Positions 55,938-64,000 are shown, numbered from the stretch's first letter. The stretch is DNA of 64,000 bases from Bacillus_BA songklensis (GCF_042649685.1 NZ_JBHRZT010000020.1:682001-746000); one strand, 5' to 3'. Translations and numbers: made by a program. The notes: generated by a model from the letters alone, not told the origin.

Positions 55938-56094
55938 GAGAGTGTCCCAAAAAGTACAAAGAACCTACTTTTGTGACACCCTCCTGCGATGGACCGTCAT
56001 TAAAAATCCAGGAAAATCAAGCATGGCGGTGACGGTCCATCACAGAAAAAATGGATGATTACCGTCATCTGGAGGCTTTTGAGTCAGCCCCTTT
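55938..56094. repeat. Palindromic intergenic repeat, family 2, doubling as tpx terminator
   Basis: Hairpin one (55938-55983): GAGTGTCCCAAAAAGTA with its near complement. Palindrome two (55988-56041): GATGGACCGTCA / TGACGGTCCATC arms around AAAATCCAGG...CATGG. A right end GGCTTTTGAGTCAGCCCC closes it. The best complete copy of the family. Confidence 0.75.
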
Positions 56095-56118
56095 ATGCTT
56101 AACATCATCGTTATGATA

Positions 56119-56616
56119 TTATTTAGCTGCTTTTGCCGCTTCGATTGCCGCTTCGTAATTCGGATGGTCTGTTACTTCATTCACATACTCTGCATATGTT
56201 ACTTCGTCATTAGCATTTACTACGAATACAGCGCGTGCTAATAAACGCAATTCTTTAATGGCAACACCGTAAGCTTCACCAAAGGATAAATCACGGTGAT
56301 CAGAAAGAGTTTGTACATTTTCGATACCGTTAGCACCGCACCAGCGCTTTTGAGCAAATGGTAGGTCTACACTCACCGTTAAAACTTTTACATTGTCAAG
56401 CTTTGATGCTTCTTCGTTAAAGCGGCGTGTTTGAGCATCACATACACCCGTATCAATAGAAGGAACTACACTGATTAAACGAACGTAGCCTTTCGTATCG
56501 TCAAGTGTTACTTCAGATAAATCATTTGCTAAAACTGTGAAGTTTGGAGCTTTGTCCCCTACCTTTACTTGACTGCCGAGTAATGTTACCGGTTTTCCTT
56601 TAAATGTTAAAGCCAT
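56119..56616 (-). CDS. tpx: Thiol peroxidase Tpx
   Basis: The 165-residue atypical 2-Cys peroxiredoxin reduces peroxides using thioredoxin. The peroxidatic C59 is in [16 protein letters not shown] and the resolving C93 in [25 protein letters not shown] precedes the ATG. Complete. Confidence 0.96.
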   Translation of the reverse strand: MALTFKGKPVTLLGSQVKVGDKAPNFTVLANDLSEVTLDDTKGYVRLISVVPSIDTGVCDAQTRRFNEEASKLDNVKVLTVSVDLPFAQKRWCGANGIENVQTLSDHRDLSFGEAYGVAIKELRLLARAVFVVNANDEVTYAEYVNEVTDHPNYEAAIEAAKAAK

Positions 56617-56919
56617 GAAAAATTCCTCCCTTTTTTAAAAAATTATGTACACTGTCCATCTTATCTTCAATAAACAAAGAATGCAATTATTTCAACTTTT
56701 CTATCTTCAAATTTAATATGAATTAAGGAACGAAGACTAGCTACACGACGTCCCAGTTGCGGCTAAAAACACTTACGCCCTGTAACAACCCTATGCGTCC
56801 TGCAAGAACGTCTTCGTTAGCACGTCCTGTGCGTCCAGAAAAAAAACGCTCTTGGATACCAAAAGTTCTTGTCTTTTCCAAAGGAGCGATTTTTTCTATT
56901 TATAATACCGGATGGATGC
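56617..56919. other. 303-bp region between ytfJ and tpx
   Basis: It contains the ytfJ terminator (56847-56888) and, at about 56740-56840, several degenerate copies of a GCGTCCTG-like word that no gene explains. The rest should include the tpx promoter. Confidence 0.5.
56847..56888 (-). terminator. Terminator after ytfJ
   Basis: CGCTCCTTTGG pairs with CCAAGAGCG (one bulge) and is followed by TTTTTTTT on the minus strand. Confidence 0.78.
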
Positions 56920-57432
56920 CTACATTCCCATCGATGGTCCTTGTTGATTGTTTTGCTGGTGGTTTTGCTGTTGGTTTTGCTGGTGGTTTTGATTATTTTT
57001 ATTATTTTTAAACATTTGCTGAATCTTTTCCATCGCTTGCGGTGCAGTATCTAAAATCTTCTCTACCAAGTGTGTTCCTTCATTTAAGTGAAGCATTTTA
57101 ATTCCTGTTGGACTTACGATTAGAAAAGCAATCGGAGTGATAGAAACACCGCCTCCGCTTCCGCCTCCAAACGGAAGGTTAGACTCTTGGTTTTGGCCTT
57201 GTCCTTGGTTTTGGCCCTGCCCTTGACCGTTTTGACCAGATTGTTTTTGTCCGTTCTCTATAAAAAATTCGCTTCCTCCTGCCGCAAATCCAAAACCTAC
57301 TTTAGAGACGGTTAAAATGACACTCCCATCAGGTGTTTCAACCGGATCACCAATAATGGTATTTACATCGATCATTTCCTTTAAATTTTCCATTGCTGTT
57401 GACATTAAGCTTTTAATAGGATGTTCTGACAT
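56920..57432 (-). CDS. ytfJ: Sporulation protein YtfJ (GerW family) with Gln/Asn-rich tail
   Basis: The 170-residue protein has the GerW/YtfJ core (MENLKEMIDVNTIIGDPVET, TPIAFLIVSPTGIKML), a Gly/Gln/Asn linker (about 68-88) and a C-terminal tail (about 143-165) of almost only Asn, Gln, His and Lys. In Bacillus it is made in the forespore and affects germination. GTGAGGAGGC precedes the ATG. ytfI is 13 bp upstream, forming an operon. Confidence 0.9.
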   Translation of the reverse strand: MSEHPIKSLMSTAMENLKEMIDVNTIIGDPVETPDGSVILTVSKVGFGFAAGGSEFFIENGQKQSGQNGQGQGQNQGQGQNQESNLPFGGGSGGGVSITPIAFLIVSPTGIKMLHLNEGTHLVEKILDTAPQAMEKIQQMFKNNKNNQNHQQNQQQNHQQNNQQGPSMGM

Positions 57433-57445
57433 ATTGTTAGCCTCC

Positions 57446-58150
57446 TCACATTTTTACCGAATGAATCTTGTCAGATTGCACATTTTCTAAGCGCTGATCC
57501 CGTTTTTTACGGAACCTTTTCCAACGTTTGAGAATTCGTAAACTCGTTACAATAGCATGCCCGATTCGAAATGAAATCATACATTGGAACCTTGTTTCTG
57601 AGACAGGGGACTGAAAGGAAGGGATAACCTGCATGATTGGAGGGTCTTTTAATCTCATGTAACGGCTGATCAGGCTAATAATCAAGCCTTTGAGAGACCA
57701 GGCCATTCCAACTGCCACTCCCGTATACATGGCATCTCCTATCCCAATCATGGTATTCCAGCGAATTCTTTCAACGGAGATATGGCTGAAAAACTGTTTC
57801 ATAATTTTTTGAAGCCCTACCACTTGCTTAAGAAGCTCTTTCGCATTCTGAATTGCATCCATGGCATCTTGGATGGAGTAATCTTTCCATTGATTTTCCT
57901 CCCCTCTCCCTTTCTGTCGGCTGCCTTGCTGCTGCTCTTCTTTAACGACAAGAGTGGAAGAATCTTTATCTACTTTTGCAACTGGAATTTTATATGTATA
58001 GCGAATCAGGCCAAACCATAATGAAAATTTGATTTGATGGAAATCGTTATCTTGTGAGTGATTTAAATTCAGTTTAATTTTCAATTTGCTAATAAGAATA
58101 ATAAAGACAAATAAACAGAAAGCTGCCGCCAATAACCAAACCCATAGCAC
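57446..58150 (-). CDS. ytfI: DUF2953 membrane-anchored protein YtfI
   Basis: The 234-residue protein has an N-terminal membrane helix (residues 2-22) and the DUF2953 domain; it ends in a basic tail (LKRWKRFRKKRDQRLE). The start is GTG at 58150 after AAGGAGTGAAGATCC. Linked to ytfJ and probably sporulation-specific. Function unknown. Confidence 0.86.
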   Translation of the reverse strand: MLWVWLLAAAFCLFVFIILISKLKIKLNLNHSQDNDFHQIKFSLWFGLIRYTYKIPVAKVDKDSSTLVVKEEQQQGSRQKGRGEENQWKDYSIQDAMDAIQNAKELLKQVVGLQKIMKQFFSHISVERIRWNTMIGIGDAMYTGVAVGMAWSLKGLIISLISRYMRLKDPPIMQVIPSFQSPVSETRFQCMISFRIGHAIVTSLRILKRWKRFRKKRDQRLENVQSDKIHSVKM

Positions 58151-58484
58151 GGATCTTCACTCCTTCTCAGCCTTCCATTATGTCCATTCCTCCCCCAGTT
58201 CAAACTATTCCCTCTATTTTTCCCGTCTATAAAAGCGATAATTTATAGATTTTATATTTTTCATCAAAAACCGTATTGATTTTTCGCTATGCTGACCCAT
58301 TCATGTCAAATGGCCAGTTCGCATGTTTGTTACTTAAAATGAAAGTGAATGAGCCGATTATAAATACTAGACTTTAACATAAGTCCAATTAGAAAAGCGC
58401 GATTTATGCTTTCCCATACAATAAAAAAACTCCCCTGGAAGTAAAGGGGAGTGTAAGATAAAGGTGCACAGCGATTGTGTTTCG
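58151..58484. other. 334-bp region between yteJ and ytfI
   Basis: It holds the yteJ terminator and AT-rich sequence upstream of ytfI. A GGGAAAAATA sequence (minus strand, near 58215-58224) looks like a sigma-F -10 but no matching -35 lies at the right distance. Confidence 0.45.
58429..58452 (-). terminator. Terminator after yteJ
   Basis: ACTCCCCT pairs with AGGGGAGT, followed by TTTTTTTATTG on the minus strand. Confidence 0.82.
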
Positions 58485-59033
58485 TCACTGTTCAATTTGA
58501 ATTTTACTGCGCTCTAGAAGGTGCGGCTGCTTATTTTCATAAATGACAGAGGTCTCAGAAAAGTAATCATGAAACCCTCTTTTTTTCTTTGTAAACGCCA
58601 CGACAATATATCCAAGGAGTAAGACTGTTTTTGAAATATACCGCCCTACCAGTTCTCTAAAAATAACTGTAGACCAGGTGAGCCGTTCATCTGTTAAACT
58701 AATAACCTTTAATCCGAATACCATTTTACCAATGGTCTGTCCGAAACGTTTTGTCATGAAAACAAAATAGAGGTAAAAAATCAAAGCCATCATAACGTTT
58801 ACCGGAGAAAACAATCCGTCATCCCGCACACCCCCCATTCCTTTAAATAATGGAGTAACCAACAGCCGCTGGATACTCATTACTACTAGTAAATCTAGAA
58901 GGTAAGCCCAAAACCTTATCCAAAAGCCGGCGTACCATATGTACATCTTCTCCTTTTCAGGTTCCGGCAGCATGATCGCTTTTGATTCATGCTCTTCTTT
59001 CTGTTTTTCGGTATGCGTTTCATAGTCGTTCAT
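58485..59033 (-). CDS. yteJ: RDD family membrane protein YteJ
   Basis: The 182-residue protein has the RDD domain with about three membrane helices; the first begins AGFWIRFWAYLLDLL, carrying the R...D signature. FGQTIGKMVFGLKVISL is the second conserved piece. AGAGGTGAGGAA precedes the ATG at 59033, 10 nt after the sppA stop. In B. subtilis YteJ works beside SppA, which fits the operon here. Confidence 0.88.
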   Translation of the reverse strand: MNDYETHTEKQKEEHESKAIMLPEPEKEKMYIWYAGFWIRFWAYLLDLLVVMSIQRLLVTPLFKGMGGVRDDGLFSPVNVMMALIFYLYFVFMTKRFGQTIGKMVFGLKVISLTDERLTWSTVIFRELVGRYISKTVLLLGYIVVAFTKKKRGFHDYFSETSVIYENKQPHLLERSKIQIEQ

Positions 59034-59043
59034 TTCCTCACCT

Positions 59044-60060
59044 CTATTCAGCATATAAATACATTAATCTTGGCGAATTCGGCGTTGATAACACCTTCAT
59101 TAGACCAGCCAGCTCTACATCATCCGAAAATAATTGCTGAGATTTCGCCGAAAGGAAAGATGGCAAGCTAAATGTTTGTTCATACTCAATGACCTGGGCA
59201 TTGTGCAGCGATGCTGTTTTTTTCATATCGGCTATCGCATCTTCCGTATAACCGAGTTTATCGATCAATCCAAGCTCTTTTGCTTGTCTTCCATCATAAA
59301 CGCGCCCATCAGCAATTTGACGGACTTTTTCCTCAGGCATCCTTCTCCCCTCTTTTATGACTTGAACGAATCCGCTATACGCATTGTTCACCAGTGTTTG
59401 CATAATCTTTCTTTCCTCTTCCGTCATCTCTCTTGAAGGAGACATAATATCTTTGTACGGCCCGCTTTTAATGGTTTGGAATTTCACTCCATACTTCTCC
59501 GCTAATCCACTGTAATTAATCCCCTGCATGATGACTCCTAAAGAGCCAGTCAAAGTATCAGGGATAGCGTAGATTTTATCAGCAGCTGTGGAGATATAAT
59601 ACCCGCCGGAAGCAGCCATCGTACCCATGGATACATATAACGGCTTTTTCGTCTTCTTTTTGAAATCCATTAATTTTTTATGTAATTCGGCACTTTCGAC
59701 TACTCCACCACCAGGAGAGTTCACTTTAAGCAACAATGCCTTCACACTCTTATCTTTTTCGGCCTGTTCAATCATGCTCAAGAAATCATCATGATTGTAT
59801 CCCCCCTGATTCATAAAAGGGGAAGAAGCATCTCCGGTATCTTGAATGGTTCCTTCTAACTCAAGAACTAAAATTTTCTTTGTCGGATCTCCATCCTCTA
59901 GAAGAGTTTCATTAAATCCTTCATCCGCGCCTTGAAAAAAACCCGACATCCCTTCTTCTCCTATACCGGAGAAAACAGCCGTCGTTGCAAGGTTAACAAG
60001 ATTTGAAATCAAAAATAAAGCAAGGGCAATACCTAACGCAATCCATCTTTTCTTATTCAT
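59044..60060 (-). CDS. sppA: Signal peptide peptidase SppA
   Basis: The 338-residue membrane-bound serine protease degrades leftover signal peptides and helps against envelope stress. It has a membrane helix at 6-28, then a crotonase-like S49 domain with catalytic S151 (MAASGGYY) and K203 (SGPYKDIM). The 52-residue spacing equals that of B. subtilis S147/K199. AGGAGGCATTAA precedes the ATG. Confidence 0.95.
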   Translation of the reverse strand: MNKKRWIALGIALALFLISNLVNLATTAVFSGIGEEGMSGFFQGADEGFNETLLEDGDPTKKILVLELEGTIQDTGDASSPFMNQGGYNHDDFLSMIEQAEKDKSVKALLLKVNSPGGGVVESAELHKKLMDFKKKTKKPLYVSMGTMAASGGYYISTAADKIYAIPDTLTGSLGVIMQGINYSGLAEKYGVKFQTIKSGPYKDIMSPSREMTEEERKIMQTLVNNAYSGFVQVIKEGRRMPEEKVRQIADGRVYDGRQAKELGLIDKLGYTEDAIADMKKTASLHNAQVIEYEQTFSLPSFLSAKSQQLFSDDVELAGLMKVLSTPNSPRLMYLYAE

Positions 60061-60209
60061 TTAATGCCTCCTGATCCAATATTCTAAATTGTCCAACCAT
60101 TCTTTCAATTACTCCAGAAAGAATGATATAATTATTTTAGCAAACCTTTTGATTTGCAGGAATTTTTTTCATATGCCGATTTATCGCATAAAAACAAGGG
60201 GGAGACAAC

Positions 60210-60581
60210 ATGCCTAATCGTCGTAATGTTTATTTATTTTATAAGAAAAGCGAAGAACTCGTCGCAAAAGTTCAATCACTTTATCAGCTTGCAGCAGAAT
60301 ACGATTTCAAGATAGTCGACAATATGCAGGAAGCAAATATTATTGTAGCTATCGGTGGAGATGGCGCATTCCTTCAAGCGGTACGCCAATCTCGATTCCG
60401 CGATGATTGTTTATATGCGGGTATTTCTACATCAGATCATTCCAGCTTTTATTGTGACTTCCATATTGATAATTTTGATTTACTCTCATACATGGCGACA
60501 TTCTCGATCACTGTCATGACTACTTCAGCATCAGGGATATGGTCCGGATCGTTTACATTTTCACCGTCTATCACTTTTTGA
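60210..60581 (+). pseudogene. nadK: NAD kinase, truncated 5' part
   Basis: Residues 1 to about 92 match Bacillus NAD kinase 2 (YtdI/PpnKB, about 267 residues), including the ATP site AIGGDGAFLQAVRQ and the FRDDCLYAGIS strand. After CDFHIDNFDLLSY the family match stops (near 60485) and 31 unrelated residues run to a stop at 60581. The NE/D and GSTAY motifs and the rest of the enzyme are missing. AGGGGGAGACAAC precedes the ATG, so the start is intact. NAD kinase is essential, so another copy must exist or the join is an assembly error. Confidence 0.85.
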
Positions 60582-60643
60582 AATACTTCATATGTACGTT
60601 CAAACCCCCCGCAATAGCTTAAATCTTCACTTTTTACCTAAAA
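60462..60643 (-). other. Antisense open frame fused to the broken end of nadK
   Basis: On the minus strand, from TAG at about 60643, a frame of about 58 codons reads SEDLSYCGGFERTYEVF, then IPDAEVVMTVIENVAMY, before stopping inside nadK. It has protein-like composition but no start codon with a ribosome site. It may be a gene fragment brought in with the event that cut nadK. Family not recognised. Confidence 0.35.
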
Positions 60644-60689
60644 ATGGATTTATAAGTATTATAAACGAAAAAGAGGACACTATAAAAGA

Positions 60690-60707
60690 GTGGGGACAAG
60701 CCCCACC
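60690..60707 (-). terminator. Terminator after the SASP gene
   Basis: GTGGGGC-TTGT-CCCCAC, then TCTTTTATAG on the minus strand. Confidence 0.72.
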
Positions 60708-60742
60708 CTTTGTAGCCATCGTATATTTTGTTGTTTGTGTGA

Positions 60743-60946
60743 TTAGAAGCTTCCGCCTCCAAGTTGTGACTCAGCCATTTGTACTAAACGTTTAGTGATT
60801 TCACCACCAACTGAACCGTTAGCACGGGAAGCTGTGTCTGCACCAAGGTTTACGCCAAACTCAGATGCGATTTCATATTTCATTTGGTCGATAGCCTGTT
60901 GAGCGCCTTGAACTAATAATTGGTTTCTGTTGTTGTTGTTTGCCAT
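60743..60946 (-). CDS. sspA: Alpha/beta-type small acid-soluble spore protein
   Basis: The 67-residue DNA-saturating spore protein protects spore DNA from UV and heat. It has the germination-protease site YEIASEFGV (about 24-32) and the two DNA-binding helices with [12 protein letters not shown]. An Asn/Gln-rich N-terminus is normal. AAGGAGGTGAAAACAC precedes the ATG. A sigma-G promoter match lies upstream. The sspA symbol is chosen from locus; other paralogues are nearly identical. Confidence 0.93.
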   Translation of the reverse strand: MANNNNRNQLLVQGAQQAIDQMKYEIASEFGVNLGADTASRANGSVGGEITKRLVQMAESQLGGGSF

Positions 60947-60969
60947 GTGTTTTCACCTCCTTGTGAGTA

Positions 60970-60999
60970 TAGAATGTGTCAAAACACATGGCTTCATAC
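60970..60999 (-). promoter_or_regulatory. Sigma-G promoter of the SASP gene
   Basis: GTATG (60995-60999), an 18-nt spacer and CATTCTA (60970-60976) on the minus strand. This fits the forespore sigma-G consensus GHATR-N18-CATNHTA at all defined positions, 24 nt before the ATG. Confidence 0.8.
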
Positions 61000-61030
61000 A
61001 AAAAAATCCTGGTAATTATTCACAAATTAT

Positions 61031-62239
61031 TCAAAATAAATCTTCCTCTATTTGTGCTGCTTTTGCTTTCCCTGTCGTTAACTCTATTGTTTCTGTTCCT
61101 TCTACGGCCTCTTCGATTAATGAATCAAAGTCAATAAACTGCTCATACCGTTCTACTTTATCACGTTTGGGGCGTGTTTTAGGTGCTGCTGGAGTAAAAA
61201 TGGTACAGCAGTCCTCATATGGACGAATCGAAATATCGTGTGTATCAATCTCTTTGGCAATCTCGATAATCTCCGTTTTATCCATCGTGATAAGCGGACG
61301 AAGAATGGGCGTCGTTGTAACGTCATTGATGGCAAACATACTCTCTAATGTTTGGCTTGCCACCTGTCCCAAACTTTCCCCTGTCACAATGGCCAACCCT
61401 TGATGTCTATGACGTAAACGATCCGTAATTTTCAACATCATCCTTCTTGTTGAGGTCATCGTGTAGTTTTCGGGGACTTGCTTTTGAATGGCTTGTTGAA
61501 CGGCTGTAAACGGGACAATGTGCAATTTTACTTTTCCGCTGAAATTAGTTAGCCTTTGCGCTAAATCTATTACTTTTTGCTTTGAGCGTTCGCTTGTAAA
61601 CGGAGGACTGTAAAAATGAACGGCTTCCACTTCCAATCCTCTTTTCATCGCCAAATAACCGGCTACAGGGCTGTCAATTCCTCCCGACAGCATTAACATC
61701 GCTTTTCCGCTCGTACCTACAGGAAGACCGCCTGCTCCCGGCACATTTAAACTCGTGATATAAGTTGCATCCTCTCTTACTTCTACACGCAGGTTTATGT
61801 CGGGATTACGCACATCTACTTTTAAATGAACTGTGTTTTTTAAAATATGGCTTCCTATCTCATAGTTCAGTTCATTTGTATCCAACGGAAACCGTTTATA
61901 CGCTCTTCTTGCTGTTACTTTAAAAGTTGTATTTTCTTGATCATGCTCCTTCATGACATTTAAAGCCGCTTTCTTGATTTGTTCAATGTCATTGTTCACT
62001 TTGATTGCTAAACTGAAACTTTGAATGCCGAATACTTTTTTTAGTTCATTCATAATAGGTTCATGCTGTTCGCCGTTTAGTCGAATGTACATGCGGTCCC
62101 GAGTATGCTCGATGAAGATATTGGAGAAACGCTCCAGGACATCACTAATGTTTCGTTTTAAACGCCCGACAAATTTCTTTCTGTTTTGACCCTTTGTTGA
62201 AATTTCGCCATAACGAATTAAGATATGATCATAAATCAT
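61031..62239 (-). CDS. thiI: tRNA 4-thiouridine synthase ThiI
   Basis: The 402-residue enzyme makes s4U at tRNA position 8. An N-terminal ferredoxin-like plus THUMP region (about 1-165) is followed by the PP-loop ATPase (MLMLSGGIDSPVAGYLAMKRG, near 185). It lacks the C-terminal rhodanese domain of E. coli ThiI, as in other Bacilli, where the partner desulfurase supplies sulfur directly. Its ATG overlaps the desulfurase TGA (ATGA). Confidence 0.95.
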   Translation of the reverse strand: MIYDHILIRYGEISTKGQNRKKFVGRLKRNISDVLERFSNIFIEHTRDRMYIRLNGEQHEPIMNELKKVFGIQSFSLAIKVNNDIEQIKKAALNVMKEHDQENTTFKVTARRAYKRFPLDTNELNYEIGSHILKNTVHLKVDVRNPDINLRVEVREDATYITSLNVPGAGGLPVGTSGKAMLMLSGGIDSPVAGYLAMKRGLEVEAVHFYSPPFTSERSKQKVIDLAQRLTNFSGKVKLHIVPFTAVQQAIQKQVPENYTMTSTRRMMLKITDRLRHRHQGLAIVTGESLGQVASQTLESMFAINDVTTTPILRPLITMDKTEIIEIAKEIDTHDISIRPYEDCCTIFTPAAPKTRPKRDKVERYEQFIDFDSLIEEAVEGTETIELTTGKAKAAQIEEDLF

Positions 62240-63387
62240 CTGGAATCCCTCATTACTTCTTTCAATTGTTCTATGGATGTGAAAATGGATTGAATGATGT
62301 AGTTGACATCCTCTTCTATATTTAAGTAAGAAAAGCTGATACGAATTGCCTGATCAGCTTCTTCTTCACTTCTCCCCATCGCTAACAACGTTTTGCTCGG
62401 CTGCTTCTTTTTCGATGAACAAGCTGACGTGGTGGAGACAAAAATCCCCTTCTTTTCTAGGCTATGAAGAAATACTTCTGCCTTTAATCCTTTAACTGTG
62501 ATGTTAACAATATGAGGCGCGGAATGTTCAACAGGCGTGTTCACCACAATGCCGTCATGTTTTTCCAGTGCCTTTATCAGCTGTTCCTTCATGGCTGAAA
62601 TGCGATGAACATTTTTTTGATAATGGTCCATTGTCAATCTTAATGCCTTAGCCAACGCGACAGCCCCAGCCACGTTTTCTGTTCCTGATCGAAGCTGAAA
62701 CTCCTGGGACCCTCCGCTTAAGAGCGGCGAAAGCACTACCCCTTCTTTTATATATAAAGCACCTGTTCCTTTTAGCCCATGAAATTTATGACCGGAAATG
62801 GTGCATAAATGAATATTCGCTTCTCTTATATTCAATGGTACTTTCCCGACTCCCTGTACATGGTCGACATGAAATACGACCTTTGGATGTTTTTTCAGCA
62901 TTTTTCCAATTTCGATAACAGGCTGAACGGAGCCAATCTCATTATTGACATGTATAACGGAAACTAATATGGTATCAGGGCGAATCGCTGATTCAATATC
63001 TTCCGTACTTACAAAGCCATGTTGATCGACAGGAACATAGGTTACATCAAATCCAAGTTGCTCCAGCTGTTGAAGCGGCCGATGCACGGCATCATGTTCA
63101 ATAGTCGTTGTAACGATATGTTTTCCTCGTGTTTGATATTGAAAGGCTACTCCTTTTATAGCCAAGTTGTTCCCTTCAGTGCCCCCCGATGTAAAAATAA
63201 TTTCTTTAGATTGGACGCCCAATAGCTCTGCCATTTGCTCGCGTGCACGAGTTAATAAATTTTCTGCTTCCATTCCAAATTGATGGAGTGAAGATGGGTT
63301 ACCATAATAATGAGTGGACACTTTTGAGAATGAGTCCACTACTTCTGGATAAGGTGGTGTAGTCGCACTGTTATCCAAGTATATCAT
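62236..63387 (-). CDS. nifZ: Cysteine desulfurase NifZ (ThiI partner)
   Basis: The 383-residue PLP enzyme (class V fold) takes sulfur from cysteine for ThiI. The PLP lysine is K201 (SGHKFHGLKG), the cofactor histidine is in TTIEHDAV and the catalytic cysteine is C323 (TTSACSSKKK). I start at the ATG at 63387, eight bases after GGGAGG; a GTG one codon earlier is also possible. Translationally coupled to thiI, as in B. subtilis. Confidence 0.94.
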   Translation of the reverse strand: MIYLDNSATTPPYPEVVDSFSKVSTHYYGNPSSLHQFGMEAENLLTRAREQMAELLGVQSKEIIFTSGGTEGNNLAIKGVAFQYQTRGKHIVTTTIEHDAVHRPLQQLEQLGFDVTYVPVDQHGFVSTEDIESAIRPDTILVSVIHVNNEIGSVQPVIEIGKMLKKHPKVVFHVDHVQGVGKVPLNIREANIHLCTISGHKFHGLKGTGALYIKEGVVLSPLLSGGSQEFQLRSGTENVAGAVALAKALRLTMDHYQKNVHRISAMKEQLIKALEKHDGIVVNTPVEHSAPHIVNITVKGLKAEVFLHSLEKKGIFVSTTSACSSKKKQPSKTLLAMGRSEEEADQAIRISFSYLNIEEDVNYIIQSIFTSIEQLKEVMRDSR

Positions 63388-63585
63388 CACCGAAACCTCC
63401 CTGGTGCGTACAGCGTGTCGAATATCAATTTATGTTATCATATTTAAGACATTTTTTGAAATCTGATACAAGTAACGAACACTTTTCTTGTAATATTTTG
63501 ACTATGTTAAAAATCGACATTTTTTTTCATAATCTATGTTAGTATGTATCACGGATTTAATCTTCATGAAATTGTGAGAGGAATT

Positions 63586-63806
63586 ATGAACAAAATGTTA
63601 TCAAAAAAGAGACGTTGACAGTCGGCTTAATGTTGTTTGCGTTGTTTTTTGGAGCTGGCAATATAATTTTCCCGCCTGCTTTAGAACAAGCCGCCGGAAC
63701 CAATGTATGGGTTGCGCCCCTTGGCTTTAACGCCCTTATACTTCGTGCTTTAAATGGGCCGACTTGTCGAATTTGGCTTCAGCGCTGCCCATTTATTCTT
63801 TCTTAA
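63586..63806 (+). pseudogene. brnQ: Branched-chain amino acid carrier (BrnQ/BraB), frameshifted and truncated
   Basis: After GAGAGGAATT the ATG at 63586 opens MNKMLSKK, then the frame breaks at a run of six A (63603-63608); one more A would restore KETLTVGLMLFALFFGAGN. The family match goes on through IIFPPALEQAAGTNVWVAPLGF (63609 to about 63726) and stops. About 26 unrelated residues follow. Normal carriers have about 440 residues and 12 membrane helices; only the first survives. It should import Leu/Ile/Val with sodium or protons but cannot work here. Confidence 0.8.
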
Positions 63807-63811
63807 TACAT

Positions 63812-63847
63812 AAAGAAAAGCCTCCCATACAGGAAGGCCTTTTCTTT
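63812..63847. terminator. Bidirectional terminator after ezrA
   Basis: AAAGAAAAGCCT pairs with AGGCCTTTTCTTT (one bulge); it overlaps the ezrA stop. Confidence 0.75.
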
Positions 63848-64000
63848 ATGATTCTTCTTTTGGCACTAAGCTTTCCAGGCGTTCAATTGCTCCTGGTTCC
63901 ACTTGTTCAATCGCACTTGCTGCCTGTTGAAAGGCAGCATGATAATGGTATTTTCTAAATGATTCTTCCGCTTCTTGGAGCGATTGCGCCACAAATTGAT
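63846..64000 (-). CDS. ezrA: Septation ring formation regulator EzrA, C-terminal end (cut by window edge)
   Basis: The last 51 codons of a minus-strand gene read QFVAQSLQEAEESFRKYHYH and then AASAIEQVEPGAIERLE before TAA at 63846. The coiled, glutamate-rich tail with the VEPGA motif is the EzrA C-terminus. EzrA is a membrane-anchored spectrin-like protein that restrains FtsZ ring assembly. In B. subtilis it also follows nifZ-braB. The N-terminal membrane helix is outside the window. Confidence 0.85.
   Translation of the reverse strand, partial: QFVAQSLQEAEESFRKYHYHAAFQQAASAIEQVEPGAIERLESLVPKEES

Noticed and set aside
63764..63958. Possible plus-strand gene opposite ezrA
   Set aside because: It is antisense to the conserved EzrA C-terminus and the terminator; no start signal.

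Overview
The window is a piece of the core chromosome of an endospore-forming member of the Bacillaceae (low-to-moderate GC Firmicute). This rests on the small acid-soluble spore protein genes, a run of spore-specific yt-genes (ytxC, ytaF, ytvI, ytrH, ytrI, ytfJ) and a gene order that follows the Bacillus subtilis sspI-to-ezrA region almost gene for gene. Most genes lie on the minus strand; the exceptions are sspI, ysdB, ytvI, ytrH-ytrI, ytpI, a 104-aa hypothetical, and the nadK and brnQ remnants. I saw no rRNA, tRNA, CRISPR array, prophage, plasmid or intact insertion sequence.

Layout by region. 1-5 kb: rRNA methyltransferase end, sspI, an M42 peptidase, a dUTPase, ysdB with a sigma-W promoter, and infC-rpmI-rplT with an ATT start and a terminator-bearing leader. 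5-12 kb: thrS under a T-box, ytxC, the helicase-loading genes dnaB-dnaI, nrdR and speD. 12-24 kb: gapB (CcpN-type operator), coaE, ytaF, mutM, polA, an hflK-hflC pair and phoP-phoR. 24-37 kb is central carbon metabolism: mdh-icd-citZ, pyk-pfkA, accD-accA, and malic enzyme with a GntR/FCD regulator whose likely operator lies at the malic enzyme promoter. 37-48 kb: dnaE, ytrH-ytrI, nrnA, ytpI, ytoI, ytkL, ald. 48-64 kb: argG-argH with two ARG boxes, moaB, ackA, ytxK, tpx, ytfI-ytfJ, yteJ, sppA, a broken nadK, an alpha/beta SASP gene, the nifZ-thiI sulfur-transfer pair, a broken brnQ and the 3' end of ezrA.

The coding content is orthodox. The unusual material is between genes. One family of about 185 bp has two near full-length copies and one reversed partial copy; it folds into hairpins with GNRA-type loops and compensating changes between copies. 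A second, more degenerate family of about 100-170 bp has seven or more copies; it pairs a terminator-like hairpin with a 55-65 bp palindrome. Neither was recognised.

Other points are an 18-bp direct repeat inside the thrS T-box leader, a 10-N assembly gap in icd that appears to stand for about 41 nt, and two decayed genes (nadK, brnQ) near the right end. I found no convincing new multi-gene defence, biosynthetic or mobile system.
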